This document shows, in pieces, positions 27,352-38,389 of a stretch of DNA of 64,000 bases; position 1 is the stretch's first letter; each line of letters begins with the position of its first letter. Source of the stretch: Bryoerythrophyllum caledonicum (lineage: Eukaryota > Streptophyta > Bryopsida > Pottiales > Pottiaceae); NCBI GenBank assembly GCA_963971425.1, contig OZ020520.1, positions 5,994,553 through 6,058,552 on the forward strand, read 5' to 3'. Under the pieces are notes generated by a model. The model did no database searches. It worked only from the letters and a program-made list of their open reading frames with translations, and was not told the origin of the DNA. The position numbers and the translations under genes are program-made.

Positions 27352-30300
27352 ATGGCTGACCTTGAAGATGAACTGAGCAGTAGTGTCTTGCTTCGAGGAG
27401 ATGGTCCTGGAGTCCCTGTTTCATTTGTAGTAGATGAAACTGGCTTTGCTTCTGTGAGTGGAAGTCGTCTTGCATTGAGGTTCAAGATCTCTGAGGAAAC
27501 GGTTCATGTTGACCGAGAAGTGTTTGATGCAGTCACGGGTGAACTTACTCATTCAATTGCTCAGATTAGTAGTGGCCGTGGTGAGGACGAGATTTGGTCG
27601 CTGAAGGCAGGGAAATACCGAGTTTATGGCAAGTTCGATAGCATCCATGGAACACCCTTACCTGCGTTTACACCGCGTCTGTCATCTAGTGCTAGTGAGG
27701 TCACACCACTGCTTTCAAAGGTCAAATTAGAGCCAGTTAATGACAATGTTTTTGTTTTGAGTGACGACTCTGATTGCGAGTGCCTTCCATTGAATCCTGG
27801 CATTACTTCGTTTCAATCCTCATCTCTTTCTTCCAATCCTCGTCCATCGTCCTCTTGCTTTGTTCCCGATCCTAGATCTAAACCCCCTCTTGCACCATCT
27901 GCCTCGTCTCCACTAAGCATAGTGGACTGCCTCCGAAATTTGAGTTCCCGGCGTAGATCAAAGTCAGTCCTTAGTAGAATAGATTTCAATTCCATCACCA
28001 TAGAGAAAGTCGACTTTTTGCCTCCCACTTTTGATGGAGACATCGTGTTTGAACTACCTCCTCTTGGAAACACTCTTCCTTCTTCCAAGGCAGGCCACCT
28101 CCACGGTATGGATAAGAAACATGATGGTCATGCTTGGACTCGTACCGTCACTTCTCACATCAAGTCTGATCAGCAGCTCACGTTCCGGATGTCTTCATGC
28201 TTGGGACACCTAAGGTGCACTAATAGTCTCTGCGACTATCTCAAACGTCCCAATCGAACATCTCCTTCTAATGAGACAGAGTGGGAGGGTACCGCCTCCT
28301 CTTCATTTCTCCCTGGCTGTGAGCCACCTTTCAATTCTTCTGTTCTTTGTGCCATTTGTCTGCTTCCCCCGACATGCATAGACAGTTGTATGGCTAAAGT
28401 CTATTATGTTGTTGGAGAGAGTCATATGTCACGTGCATGTGTGCATTTGGGATATCATCGTCATGTGGTGAAGAGAGGTAATTGCAGAGAGTCAAACGCA
28501 AAACTTAGGGCCTTGATTGGGGAACAAGTTGAACGGACTCCCAGTGCGACAAACTCCTCCATCATCTTGGAAGCAAGTAAGGATTACCTTGGAGAACTGC
28601 TCCTCTGCCCTGACGGTGTTCCGCACAAGACCTTGGGATTAGATGAACTTGTCCCTGTCTTGAACAAGGTGAAGCAGATGACCTCCCCTAGTCTCCGCAA
28701 TGAAGTCACAACATTCCGTTACTTGCGTCGATTTGGAGTCATGGACAGTATAACAAAATTGAGAGGCTCTAGCAATTGGGCTTTTGTCCAAGAGAACCGT
28801 TTTCCGGGACAAGGTGCAGACGCAGACAAGGTCTTTATATTTAAGATGGCAGAGATTGGACCAGGGAGTGGTGTTGATTTAGTACGCCGAATGCAGCCTG
28901 GCGGTGATTTGCAAGACTCTTGGATGATGTTCGATCATGTGAAGCGCGTCAAAGGATGGACTACAATGGCTTCCCATGTGTATGATTCCACGTATTGCCG
29001 TGTTATGACCATTGCTATTTGTGACATGCAATCCGAGGATGTCGCTGCGCAACGAGTATTCTGGAACAATTTGAATGCAGTGGCGGGTAGGCATGATATG
29101 CCAAATGTGAATTTCAAAGGCTTCATGGCCGACAGCGCACAGGCAAATTGGAATGCTATACGTATTACTTACGGAAGTGGAGACGCGAATATCCGAATGG
29201 ACAACCGGGAAAGGACCTGCCTCTTTCATTGGACGCAATCATTGGAAAAACATACAAAGGCAGACATTAGGGCAGACTTGCAAGACCAACACAAGCGACT
29301 TTGCAAACAATATAAGAATTCCACATCCATGGAGGAGGCACAGACTAAATACCTCGCCATTCGATCATGGTGGTTATCTTCTGGAGCAACGACGGATGAT
29401 GGCCTCGTCCGACTCGACTTATGGCTTGCCTTTTGGCATTTCCGCTATCGACAGTGGGGAGGCTTCATGGATCATGTAAGCTACCCATACTTCACTTTTA
29501 TTTTCTCTGACGTGACCATCTACCAATTTTTTTTTCATTTGTTGAATATTGTCGAAGTCCTTTTTTTCTTCCTGCTAGATGGAGGTGCCGCCTTCGGCAC
29601 CCCCCTAAGTCTCGGAAATTAATAAATCACATTTTACTCGTCAAATGTCACAATAGCGGCACCCTCCCTGGATGCTGTACCTCTGAAATCTTTGCTCTAC
29701 TTCAGAGTGGGTGCCGCTGTCGGCACCCCCTTGGAGTCGTCGACTGTTGTATTCAGAGTTCCACACGAAAAGAGGTGTTGTTGTCGGCCCCTCCTTCTGA
29801 GTCGAGCAATGATTACTTCCGCCAACCACCCCTAAATGGGAGCCGATAGCGCCATCCCTCTTTGCTAAGGATATTCACAACTCTATTTTGATTAGTTTTT
29901 TTTTATAGTGCCAAATTGACATATTGACGTAGAATTGTTTATGTCTTCCAGGCTTTATCCGAGTCGGAATTAGCTGAGATGCCTTCATGTAATCTAGCGG
30001 AAACCGTTCACAACAAGTGGTTGCAGCAGTCAGGCAAGAGAGGCAACGACTTATATGTGGCAACCGTAGATGACATGGTTCGTGCCTTCATGCAAGTTGT
30101 GGCCTATTATGGATTTCTGAAGGGTGAGAAGGCTGGAACTGGCCCAGGAAAAGAAGAACTTCGACTTCGTGCCGCCCAACGAACTGCGCAACAGTCTGGT
30201 AATTCAAAAGTACTTCACGAAGCGTTTTCCAACATGCCTGGGGCCGACGAATTTTGCATCCGTGACCCTCATCTTGAAGGTGAAGAAGTCTTTCTCTCAA

Positions 30301-31403
30301 TGAAAAGAAAGGCTGATCTACCGCCGGGTTCTGAATTTGACTCTCACCGACCCGACAAGATCAGTATCTCACGCCCTCGTGTGAAGACTGGACGGATAAA
30401 TCCAGAAATAAGTGTCCTTCCAATCGAGGTTGACGTCCAATATCCGGGTCAAGAACATGATGCAGCTCGAGCCCCTGATTCCCCGACTCCGCCATCCTCC
30501 TTACGAGTACAACACACCAAGAATGTTATGGAATCAGATTGCGACGAGAGACAATGGCACATTGCTAGACTTCCGAAAACCTCTGCAAAAGCGTGTTTTG
30601 CTCAACAGGCCATCACAAAGAAGAAATGTGTTGCCAAGATCGTACAAGGCGGGAGAAGTACCGTTGCCCCGACTTACACAGGTATGATGGACAGCTACAA
30701 GAAGAATAGGCATGAGAAGATGCAGTTCTTCTTTTGCAATGACGACATCGAGCGTTGTGTCAAAGGCAGTCGAAGGAAGTGGGTTTTGTCCAAACCTGAA
30801 ATCCCAGATGTATGGCCCGTTAAGATGGGCACGAATCTTGTGAGTAAGGAAATATTAGCACTTGAAAACGCTGGGTTCCGCCTGGCCGAGCGCCTACAAT
30901 TGTCTCCAAGGAAGCTTTTTAGTGACATTGCCGCGCCCGTGGACTTGGAGGAATATCCTCCGCCCGTAAACCCATTAGAGCATCCCACAAGGAGGTATGG
31001 AAAGAATATCCGCAGAAATCCGCAGGCACCGACTACAAAACATCATAACAGTTGCGCCTCTGCACTCTCCGTGGTTGGCAAAATTCGCAAGATCCTTATG
31101 GTGCCGCGACCAGCTCTAGGGTGCATTGTGAATTTGGAGTCCACAAGCATTTCCAAGGTCTCCACATATTTGGTGGTGATTGGTCAGTTTCCGAGTTGTA
31201 GTTGTCCATCTTTCAAGGAGATGTCTGACAAGTCGCTTGGCAAACGCGCGCAATGGACATACTGTAAGCACCTCTACTTCATCCTGAATATTGTCTGTGG
31301 ATTAGATCCTGAGGTTGATGTATTTATGCATGCTCCTAGTTTCAGCTGGAATGAGACCAAACAAGTTATTCAACTTTTGATTCTCAAACAGTATAGTGCG
31401 TAG
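27352..31403 (+). CDS. MULE-type transposase (GCM/WRKY-like zinc region, DDE, SWIM finger)
   Basis: Two exons, 27352–29475 and 29952–31403, joined at phase 0, give 1191 aa. Residues from about 283 have a Cys/His pattern CLGHLRC..LC..(spacer)..CAIC..CVHLGYHRH, resembling the WRKY–GCM1-type zinc domains that precede MULE transposase cores. The putative DDE triad is D558 (TIAICDM), D594 (GFMADSAQANW) and E725 (NLAETVHNKW), with a C..H element between (CLFHWTQSLEKH, about 623). A SWIM zinc finger, C1124-x-C1126-x19-C1146-x-H1148, lies near the C terminus, as in MuDR-type transposases. The intron (29476–29951) contains GGTGCC/GGCACC hairpins like those in the partner gene. No stop or frameshift, so a functional enzyme is possible. 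The catalytic assignments come from spacing and context only. Confidence 0.85.
29580..29870. repeat. GGTGCC/GGCACC hairpins in the transposase intron
   Basis: Several short palindromes of the type GGTGCCGCTGTCGGCACCCC (about 29709–29729) and GGTGCCGCCTTCGGCACC (about 29583–29601), plus degraded copies near 29655, 29775 and 29838. The core matches the palindrome in the intron of the partner gene at 25.65–25.84 kb. Confidence 0.75.
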
Positions 31404-31950
31404 TTATCCGTATGGGCATTTCAACACTGTGTTACATTTCTTTTATATTATTCAAAAACGGTGAGACTACAAGGGCCACCGGATGTGTTTCTAAATTGAC
31501 AATTGTTTAGATAGGGCGCAACCTCATGTATATACAATCAAATGCACGACACCTTCCATTTGAGATATGAACAAGTATTTAAATATCTGGAATCCAAAAC
31601 TACATGGAGAAGTCCAGGAACTATAAGGACATTATCTAAGATGTCAAATGCTTTGTATTCAAATAATAAACCTTCGTTACATTATTTCACAATGAAATAC
31701 TTCAAGTTATTTGTAAGTTCACAATTTACTTGTCTAAGGTCCTACACTTCCTGTATTGCCAAGTTGAATGAATCCATACGTTCATGGAATCACACCCTCG
31801 TATACGGTATGTTTTTCCCAAAAAATTAAGCGGCCTCTTTCCACGGCTTTAGGTCACACATATTTTACTAATTTTAGATATTATATTCTACAATTATTCC
31901 TAAACTTTTTATTTTCCAAAAAAATCTCACAACAAATTTTTATTTTTCAG
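31404..31950. other. Right flank of the MULE, 3' of the transposase gene
   Basis: AT-rich sequence between the transposase stop and the right terminal array. It presumably holds the transposase 3' UTR. No further gene is seen. Confidence 0.5.
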
Positions 31951-31992
31951 CTCTCGGCTCACGGCTCACGGCTCACCGCTCACCGCTCACCG
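31951..31992. repeat. Right terminal 7-bp tandem array of the MULE
   Basis: Six 7-mers of the form CTCACCG/CTCACGG/CTCTCGG, the reverse orientation of the left array (GTGAGCG). It ends 26 bases before the element boundary. Together with the left array and the shared GCTATTTTGCGTGCC end it defines the terminal inverted repeat. Confidence 0.9.
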
Positions 31993-32654
31993 CTCTAGGC
32001 ACGCAAAATAGCAATCCCCAATAAATAACTCCAAACATTACCGACTTTGCATTTTAAAATATTGAAATTACAAACAAGGTAAGCAACAACGACCCTTAAA
32101 CCGACTGCTTTAACTATGTCATACGTTGTAAGACATCGCCGTGACTACTAGGACGTTTGCAGAGACGTCTGCATGTCCTCCACCGTGTCGCCGGGGACGT
32201 CAGAAAACAAACTTCTACTTGTCAGTAAGGACTTCGGAATCAATGAATTTAAGTTCCATTGTGCAATAAAAAGCGAGAAACTCACCGGAAGTCGCGCTGC
32301 ATCACCAGCTCTTTCATCCGTAGTGTGGCCTTTTCATTCGCTGTCAAAGCCGCTCGTGTGTCCTAGGCCCTGCCTTTCCCTTTAGAGCTACCACGCACAT
32401 CAAACTTCTGCTTTGTTCGCCCCTCAAGAACTTCCTGTGGAGCTCCATCATCCCCATCACTTGACGGACTGTCCACTTGCGTTGGAGGCGACCGGTTGCG
32501 CTTCTTCATTTTCCCGTGCAATTTTGGCATCCTGACCCGACGAGGTGGCCACTTCACGAAGGCTTCCCCCTCCTTCTGCAGCAACCATCGCACACCAACA
32601 GCAGAACAAGTCAACGACCGAGAGAAGAACACACAAATTGAATACAACATCCTA

Positions 32655-33892
32655 AACGTCTCCAATAACGTTGAAACATCACTGTGGACATGCGAACGTC
32701 TACAATAGTGCAGTAACATCCCATAATAATGAGAGCATAATCAGCAAGCATCATTACTAGTTGTAGCAAAAGATATGAGAGCACGGTCTGTCTTCCACAC
32801 CGAAGTGAAATAAAAAAAAAATAGTAGTACGAGCCTATACATTCATAGACGACGCTGAACGCAGGATAATCAACTCTCATTCTTAAGGTAGTGGGTAGAA
32901 CTTCAACAAGAAAAAAATTGCTCACAGATTTCTCACATATTCACTAACTACATAATCACTCCATAACACATACGCTGTCAAGAAAATTGAATGCCCAATC
33001 AGCAAGTTCGGAGATCATCCATAAACAGCACAAGGCTTGCCTTTGACCAACAAAAAATACTAAAATCAACGAGGGTGATTTCCTGGTGATTTTCCAAACC
33101 ACACCGATATTACCACCGAAACCCTCCTAACATTGCCAACAACGCTAAGACGTCCTGCAAGACATGTTAACGTCTCCAACAGCGCAGTCACATCCCAAAT
33201 TAAAATCATCATTATCAGTAAGAGTAGACTAATTCTAGCAAAGGATACAAGAGCACGCTCTTTCTTCCACATCGAAGTAACAATAAAAATAAAAAACCAA
33301 AACCAGCCTAGATACAGTCATAGACACTGCTGAACGTTGTATAACCAAGTCTCCTTCTTACCAATAAGGCAGTGGGTAGAACTTCACCAAGGAAAAAAAT
33401 GCTCCCAAATTTATCACATATTCACTAACCACATAATCACTCCATAACACATACGCTGTCAAGAAAATTGAATGCCCAATCAACAAGTTCGGAGATCATC
33501 CATAAATAGCACAAGGCTTGGCGTTGACATACACAAAACACTAAAATCCACGAGGGTGATTTCCCGGTGATTTCCCAAACCACATCGTTATTACCACCAA
33601 AACCCTGCATACGTCGCCTACAACGCCAAGACGTCCTGCAAGACATGTTAAAACACCATATTCATTATATTGGGAGATTTCTAGGACTTTGAAAGGTATC
33701 AATGGTTTTTCCAATAGTAAATATTTGTGCACATTCAGCTCGACTAGAGCTGAATATATACCTATATTGAACATATTGGACAAATTTCATTGTATAAATT
33801 CACTAAACATATGCATGTTTAGATCAACCCAAGCTTTATATAATATTTTTGGAGGCTCCCAATCTCCCAATATTATGAATATGGTGTTTTAA
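32655..33892. repeat. About 0.5-kb tandem duplication in the CACTA
   Basis: Copy 1 starts near 32655 and copy 2 near 33170; a third start, with ACGTCTCCAACAGCGCAGTC, is at about 33893. Shared blocks include CATACGCTGTCAAGAAAATT, the CCACGAGGGTGATTTCC region and GACGTCCTGCAAGACATGTT. Copy 2 carries the MITE at 33652, and copy 1 preserves the unoccupied site. It lies in the long intron of the TNPA-like gene. Confidence 0.88.
33652..33888. mobile_element. 237-bp MITE with 4-bp target duplication (TTAA), copy 1
   Basis: Inverted ends AACACCATATTCATTATATT / (reversed right) AACACCATATTCATAATATT, continuing into TGGGAG. The flanks are TTAA (33648–33651 and 33889–33892). The homologous site in the neighbouring tandem copy (about 33165–33172) has a single TTAA and no insert. 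It contains an internal TGCACATTCAGCT inverted motif shared with the copy at 61308. Confidence 0.9.
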
Positions 33893-34149
33893 CGTCTCCA
33901 ACAGCGCAGTCACATCACAAAGAACAGGTACACATCTTCAAGAGCTTCCGGGCCCAACCTAAAACATGAAGACGTCTTAGAATACGGCAAATGAATATTT
34001 CAACCCAAACCCAGAAACCTCCAATTTCGCTTAGCATTACCGACAACAGGACCGCAACCCTGTGGACGTCTCCAACAACGTGAAGACATCGCGCGGGACA
34101 TGCCGACGTCTTCGACATCGTGATAAAATTAACCTATAGTAACACACAT

Positions 34150-36690
34150 GTTCAACATCGACCTTGCGTAGGCTGAAACACGAAGATGTTTCCTAGAGTG
34201 CCAAAGGCGAGACACCTGAAAGCCATGTAAACAACTGTCCCTGCTAAGGGTCGACAAATCCTAGACAACGTCAACAGAGCACTCCCAGCTGTGGGCATTA
34301 CCTCGGCCGACCTCCACTTTGCTCCACATCGAAATTGAAATAGACACAAGTGAAACTTTGGACAATCACAGCACGCTGTCGTGTAGAGAGGAGTGCGCTT
34401 TGAGAACACGCGAGGTATCTGGCTGCGACTTCGTAGAGTCTGCTACGGAGTTCTGTCAAATCTTGTGGTCTTCGGTCTTCAGTCTTCAGTCTTCAAACTC
34501 CTCCCCGTTGGCCTATCCTGTGGTGGCTCTAAAGGGTTAAAGGTAAAGGTGGGTGATAAGAAACCACGGCCTCGGACGGGTAAAACGGGACGGCCAGACC
34601 ACAAGCTGAAACCGTCCGAAAGATTGGCTCCTAAAATTCAAACCCATGGTGACCAGCAAACGTGCCTCACCGTTGGGAACGACATAAACACGACCGTGTG
34701 GGCAATTAACCCCACTTCGCCGCAACAAAGTTTATAAGAACAGAATTGAAATACAACTAGCCTCCAAAACTGGCTTGGAATCACAAAAAAAGAAATCGGA
34801 CCACAAGCCACAACACACTTGTCCCCATCTTCTCTTCTCTTCAAGCCTCAAGTCTTCAATTCTTCCATCCTTCAACTCCAAAGTCTTCAAGTGTTCAAAA
34901 ACACTAAGAAACTCAAAAAAAGTGTTCAAAAACACAATGGAAAAGTTTCACCAAGGCTGTAACCTTCAAACAAGTGACACCGATGACTCAAAACTTCAAA
35001 TACTAAGTGTAATAGCTCTCTAGAAAGCTAATTCAGACAACTAACACTCCTCCAAATTTCAAGTCAATCTAAACTACTGTCCGAAAGTTATACGAGTTCA
35101 AAGTTTTGCCCCTCCAGATATTCAATCGCTCATAACTTCTTTTTCAAAACTCCAAATCTCAATTGTAATAACTTTTTGAAGAGCTATGACCATGGTTCAC
35201 GCACCTTGTAATTCTCAAACAATTCTAATTTACTGTCCAAAAGTTATGGACAATCAAAGTTTTGCCTACCCCTATTCATTCAAATCTCTATAACTTCTTG
35301 CTCACAACTTCAAATCTCAATTGTAATATCTTTCTAGAAAGCTAAGATAGAGATGCACAGTCCCTCAAAATCTCAAATCAAATTGAAAACTACAGAAAAA
35401 GTTGTGGCTCCTCGAAACCTCTGCCCCTCAATGGATGGCCTCGGGTTTTCACAGAATTAAAACCTCAATAACTTTTTCTCTACAACTCCGAATTTAAAAT
35501 TTAAAACGAGCATGGAAAGCTCTTGAAACAAGGAACAAGATCACAAATTTTCAATTCCATATCATTCAAGCTCAACGAGTTACACACAGTCAAAGTTCTG
35601 CTCCAAACCCTTGCTCTCTCACCCGCGCACACACACACACTCACTAAGGAATCTCTTTTCTAATTTTTTCACCTCTAGTGGACGTGGGCACTCCAGCCCA
35701 TGTCACCCTACCCAAAGTACCCCACAAGGTACTTCATTACTTTCTTATCCTTTCCACTTTCAACCACATAAAATCCCCTAGTCTTTTATTTATTGGAAGA
35801 CTAAAAACTTAGACCTTCCAACCAACAAGATAAGTAAAATAAAAAAATAACTAAATAAAAATAAAAATAAAACTTATCGTAAGATAGCTGATGGTACGGA
35901 CGTATAAAGGTGTTGATTCGCACAACCTGATCGCCAAGTCGTGGACTTGGTTGGCTGGAAATGTCGTGGTCAGTGGCTGCCGCCGGTCCGGGTTCTAACC
36001 CAATCGAGCCCGTCGAATGGTTCGGCGGCCCACGGCTTGGCTCGCTAGTGAGGCAGGAAAAATACCAGTCAACCCGCTACCTACCCCCCTGAGCAGTGAC
36101 AAGAACAATGCGGCACCATTATGCTAACACCTTCCCAAATCCTCAAACCGTGGTTCTTACCACGACCAACCCCTTTTACCCCAACTCCTTATTTATTAAA
36201 TCCACACATATAAAGACTAATACTTGTATGTACATGATGGAAGAATTTCCATCAGGACAACGCGCAATCCCACACATCCAGACATCGACATCATGGGCTT
36301 ACAAAACGTGAACCCAAAACAGACGTACCTCTTAGAAGCTCCACATCATGCACAAAGCCCACCAACAAAAGATACTGATCTAAATTGCAGCAATTTCAAC
36401 AGGATGTAAAGCGAAAGCAAAACACCAATCAAACCCCGTTGTCACGGTGCTGAAGATTCGGCTTCCAACTGCAGCCTACAAGAATCTCCGCGCGGCCCTT
36501 CCCACGTCCAATTCCTCTCACGTCCCTCACCCAAAGTGACTCCTTCCTACAAGGTGATCTACGGTCCTTGGCTGCACCCCCATGCAGGAAAGTGGAGCCC
36601 AAAGGTGATCTGTCGCCCCGCCCAACGCATGCACGTCCTCCGGCGTCGCTGGGAGTAATATCCCCGATGGGGACCTATACCCGTACAGTC
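34150..36690. other. Repeat-rich filler in the TNPA-like intron
   Basis: No supported gene. From about 34985 to 35600 a diverged tandem repeat (period roughly 150–190 bp) recurs with phrases like CTCATAACTTCTTTTTCA, CAAATCTCAATTGTAATA and AAAGTTTTGCC. A CA-rich run lies at about 35622–35640. At 35880–36090 a GC-richer block may belong to a short interspersed element, but evidence is weak. It is probably one or more old insertions. Confidence 0.5.
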
Positions 36691-37079
36691 TTCTACAAAG
36701 CACGTGTTGGAGCGGAAGAACTGAGAACGCCGCCAAGATTTATTGTGTTTCCTAGGGTTTGCGGTGTTGTGGAGGTGGTCCATACCTTTTGCAATGTGGG
36801 ATTTGGTGCTGTCGGTGGAGCTGATTCCACTGCGTCCACGGCCTTGCTCAAGCGCTCGCTCCTCCTCACTTGAGTCGATGGAATTTGGCGTTTCTCCCTC
36901 ATGTTTTCAGTTGTGGGAGACACCCTCGCAATTTGCTCTACAAAATTGTTGAAGTCCTGAAGAGCGGCCTCAGTGATGTCGGACTCTCGAACCTGTGCTG
37001 GTATGGTGTCCTCTTCTGTCTGTACGATATTCATTGCACTATGTTAGACACGTGGACTAGTAAATGAGTGCAGGCCGTG

Positions 37080-38034
37080 AACATCCCTGTGGACATCCCC
37101 ACGTTTTTAGAGATGTCCGTGGAGACATCTCAAATGACATTCTTACGAACGCTGTAACGTCCACAAGAACATCTCTGTAGACGTAACGTGTATCATGAGA
37201 ACGTCCCATGCGTTCTGTAATGTCAACCGGGTCTGTCTGTGTACGAGAGTACCCTAGAAGAATCCATAAATTGTTGAAGAAGTTATAAAATGTATATATG
37301 TATTGTCATTTCTCTGTGAATTACGTACAATTGGACATGTGTGCGCTATCCGAATTAGTTAATGTGCAGGAATTCTATATTGCCTTCATCTTTGAGCATA
37401 CTGCACTTAAATTAGGAAATGACATCTACACGTTCTCTGAGACGTCGAAGCGTTAACCGGGACGTCATAGAGAACGTCAACGTGGACGACTTAAAGTTCT
37501 GTTCAGCGTCGTTAAGACAAGAGTCTTGCTTTTGAAGAGCCGAATACTGACACTGTTCTGTGATGACAGGGATCCTCTCACGGTGGAACAAAGACCAAGT
37601 CAACACACTCTTCAGCGGTCACTGCCCTATTTGGGTGAGTATATAAACAGAACTTCCCTAACTACATAATTTTTCATACCATGCATCAGTGTGTGTCCAA
37701 TACCAACTTCTGTGACACCCGGTGAGCTACATACCGTGAAGATATACATGACCTCAATACCATTCTCCTCGTTTGTGTAGTGATAGTGCTCTGTAAAACT
37801 ATAGACACTTGATTCCTAGTAAGTGTTCATAAACAATGTGCGTTACATGCAGACGTCTTGGTGGATGTCTTCGTTGATGTCTCTGCAGACATCTGTAGAG
37901 ACGTCAGTGAGTTCTCTGAAACGTTGTCAATGGTAAATTTGACGTCTGTAACCCCCTAGACATGGACGTGTACATGCACATCATGTTTACTGTGCTACAA
38001 TTACAGGGTCATTAAGTCGTGTCGCTGCATCCCC
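37080..38034. promoter_or_regulatory. Divergent region upstream of the CACTA genes, with GACGTC repeats
   Basis: Sequence between the minus-strand TNPA-like start (37034) and a plus-strand acidic open frame (38035), filled with GACGTC/ACATC-type motifs like those of the element ends. It may act as a promoter with binding sites for the TNPA-like protein (inference). Confidence 0.4.
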
Positions 38035-38382
38035 ATGGCGTTGCATGAGGAGGCAAGGTCAGATGTCGAATCTGTGGGAGAGTGCGATCATCCGTATGAA
38101 CCATATCCTTTCGAAGATTACGATGTACAGCATGTCGCGTACTTGCAGCGGCTAGTGCTTCTACATAGTGAACACATGTATTTATACGAGCGTGGATTGA
38201 TGAACAATCAAGATTTCTTGGCTGAGACCGTGGATGATGTATACCACAAGAACATGTTCAGCATGTCATGGTTCTACGAGGATTGTTATCCCTTTGACAC
38301 TTGGGAGGATGATTACGACCACTGGCCGTACGATCAAGTCTTTTTTGCTATGATCGATGGAGATGATGTATTGGCATCTTAG
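38035..38382 (+). CDS. Acidic 115-aa open frame of the CACTA, possible first exon of the tnp2 gene
   Basis: An ATG frame of 115 residues rich in Asp, Glu, Tyr and Trp (e.g. SVGECDHPYEPYPFEDYDV, WEDDYDHWPYDQVF). It lies in CACTA sequence with GACGTC repeats on both sides and in the same orientation as tnp2. Its composition suggests real coding, but I cannot match it to a known domain. It may be a separate small gene or a 5' exon. Confidence 0.4.
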   Translation: MALHEEARSDVESVGECDHPYEPYPFEDYDVQHVAYLQRLVLLHSEHMYLYERGLMNNQDFLAETVDDVYHKNMFSMSWFYEDCYPFDTWEDDYDHWPYDQVFFAMIDGDDVLAS

Positions 38383-38389
38383 AGGCCTC

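Larger units (their letters stand above)
19798..32018. mobile_element. Intact 12,221-bp MULE-like DNA transposon with two divergent genes
   Basis: It is flanked by a perfect 11-bp duplication, CAATAAATAAC (19787–19797 and 32019–32029), in the MULE size range (8–11 bp). The inverted ends share GCTATTTTGCGTGCC after a 6–7 bp variable GG-start (GGACGAA.. left, GGGATT.. right, reversed). Just inside each end lies a 7-bp tandem array. It holds a 1191-aa transposase gene on plus (27352–31403) and a ParB/methyltransferase-like gene on minus (26721–21310), divergent from one 630-bp region. Neither gene shows a stop or frameshift, in contrast to the decayed CACTA around it, so the insertion is young and possibly autonomous. 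It sits in an intron of the CACTA TNPA-like gene. Confidence 0.95.
16445..37034 (-). pseudogene. CACTA TNPA-like gene (plant transposase Ptta/En/Spm type), interrupted
   Basis: Exons in order: 37034–36786 (ATG start, RRSERL basic patch), 32575–32286, 19460–19153, 18397–18114, about 17689–17066 and about 16.69–16.45 kb. The first four joins keep phase exactly. Exon 3 is acidic (DEDDEEEEQDPEDEE) and then carries GALVGAFQADLRALATNLD..FVEQDEATKERFLKRLW. Exon 4 carries FIRIRVNKILINRRFRLNRM and WNRLVHKRSTEES..KGSKSKSKMASL, resembling the DNA-binding part of plant Ptta/En/Spm transposases (the Transposase_24 type). Exon 5 is a coiled coil; exon 6 is Lys-rich. Stops TAG at 32365–32363 and TAG at 18254–18252 interrupt otherwise open frames. 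The 12.2-kb MULE lies in the intron between exons 2 and 3, so it would not by itself break the protein. The acceptor of exon 5 is weak and its position uncertain. Confidence 0.72.

Noticed and set aside
35880-36090. tRNA-derived SINE (a GGTTCTAACCC box-B-like sequence)
   Set aside because: No convincing A box at the right distance, no tail and no target duplication seen.
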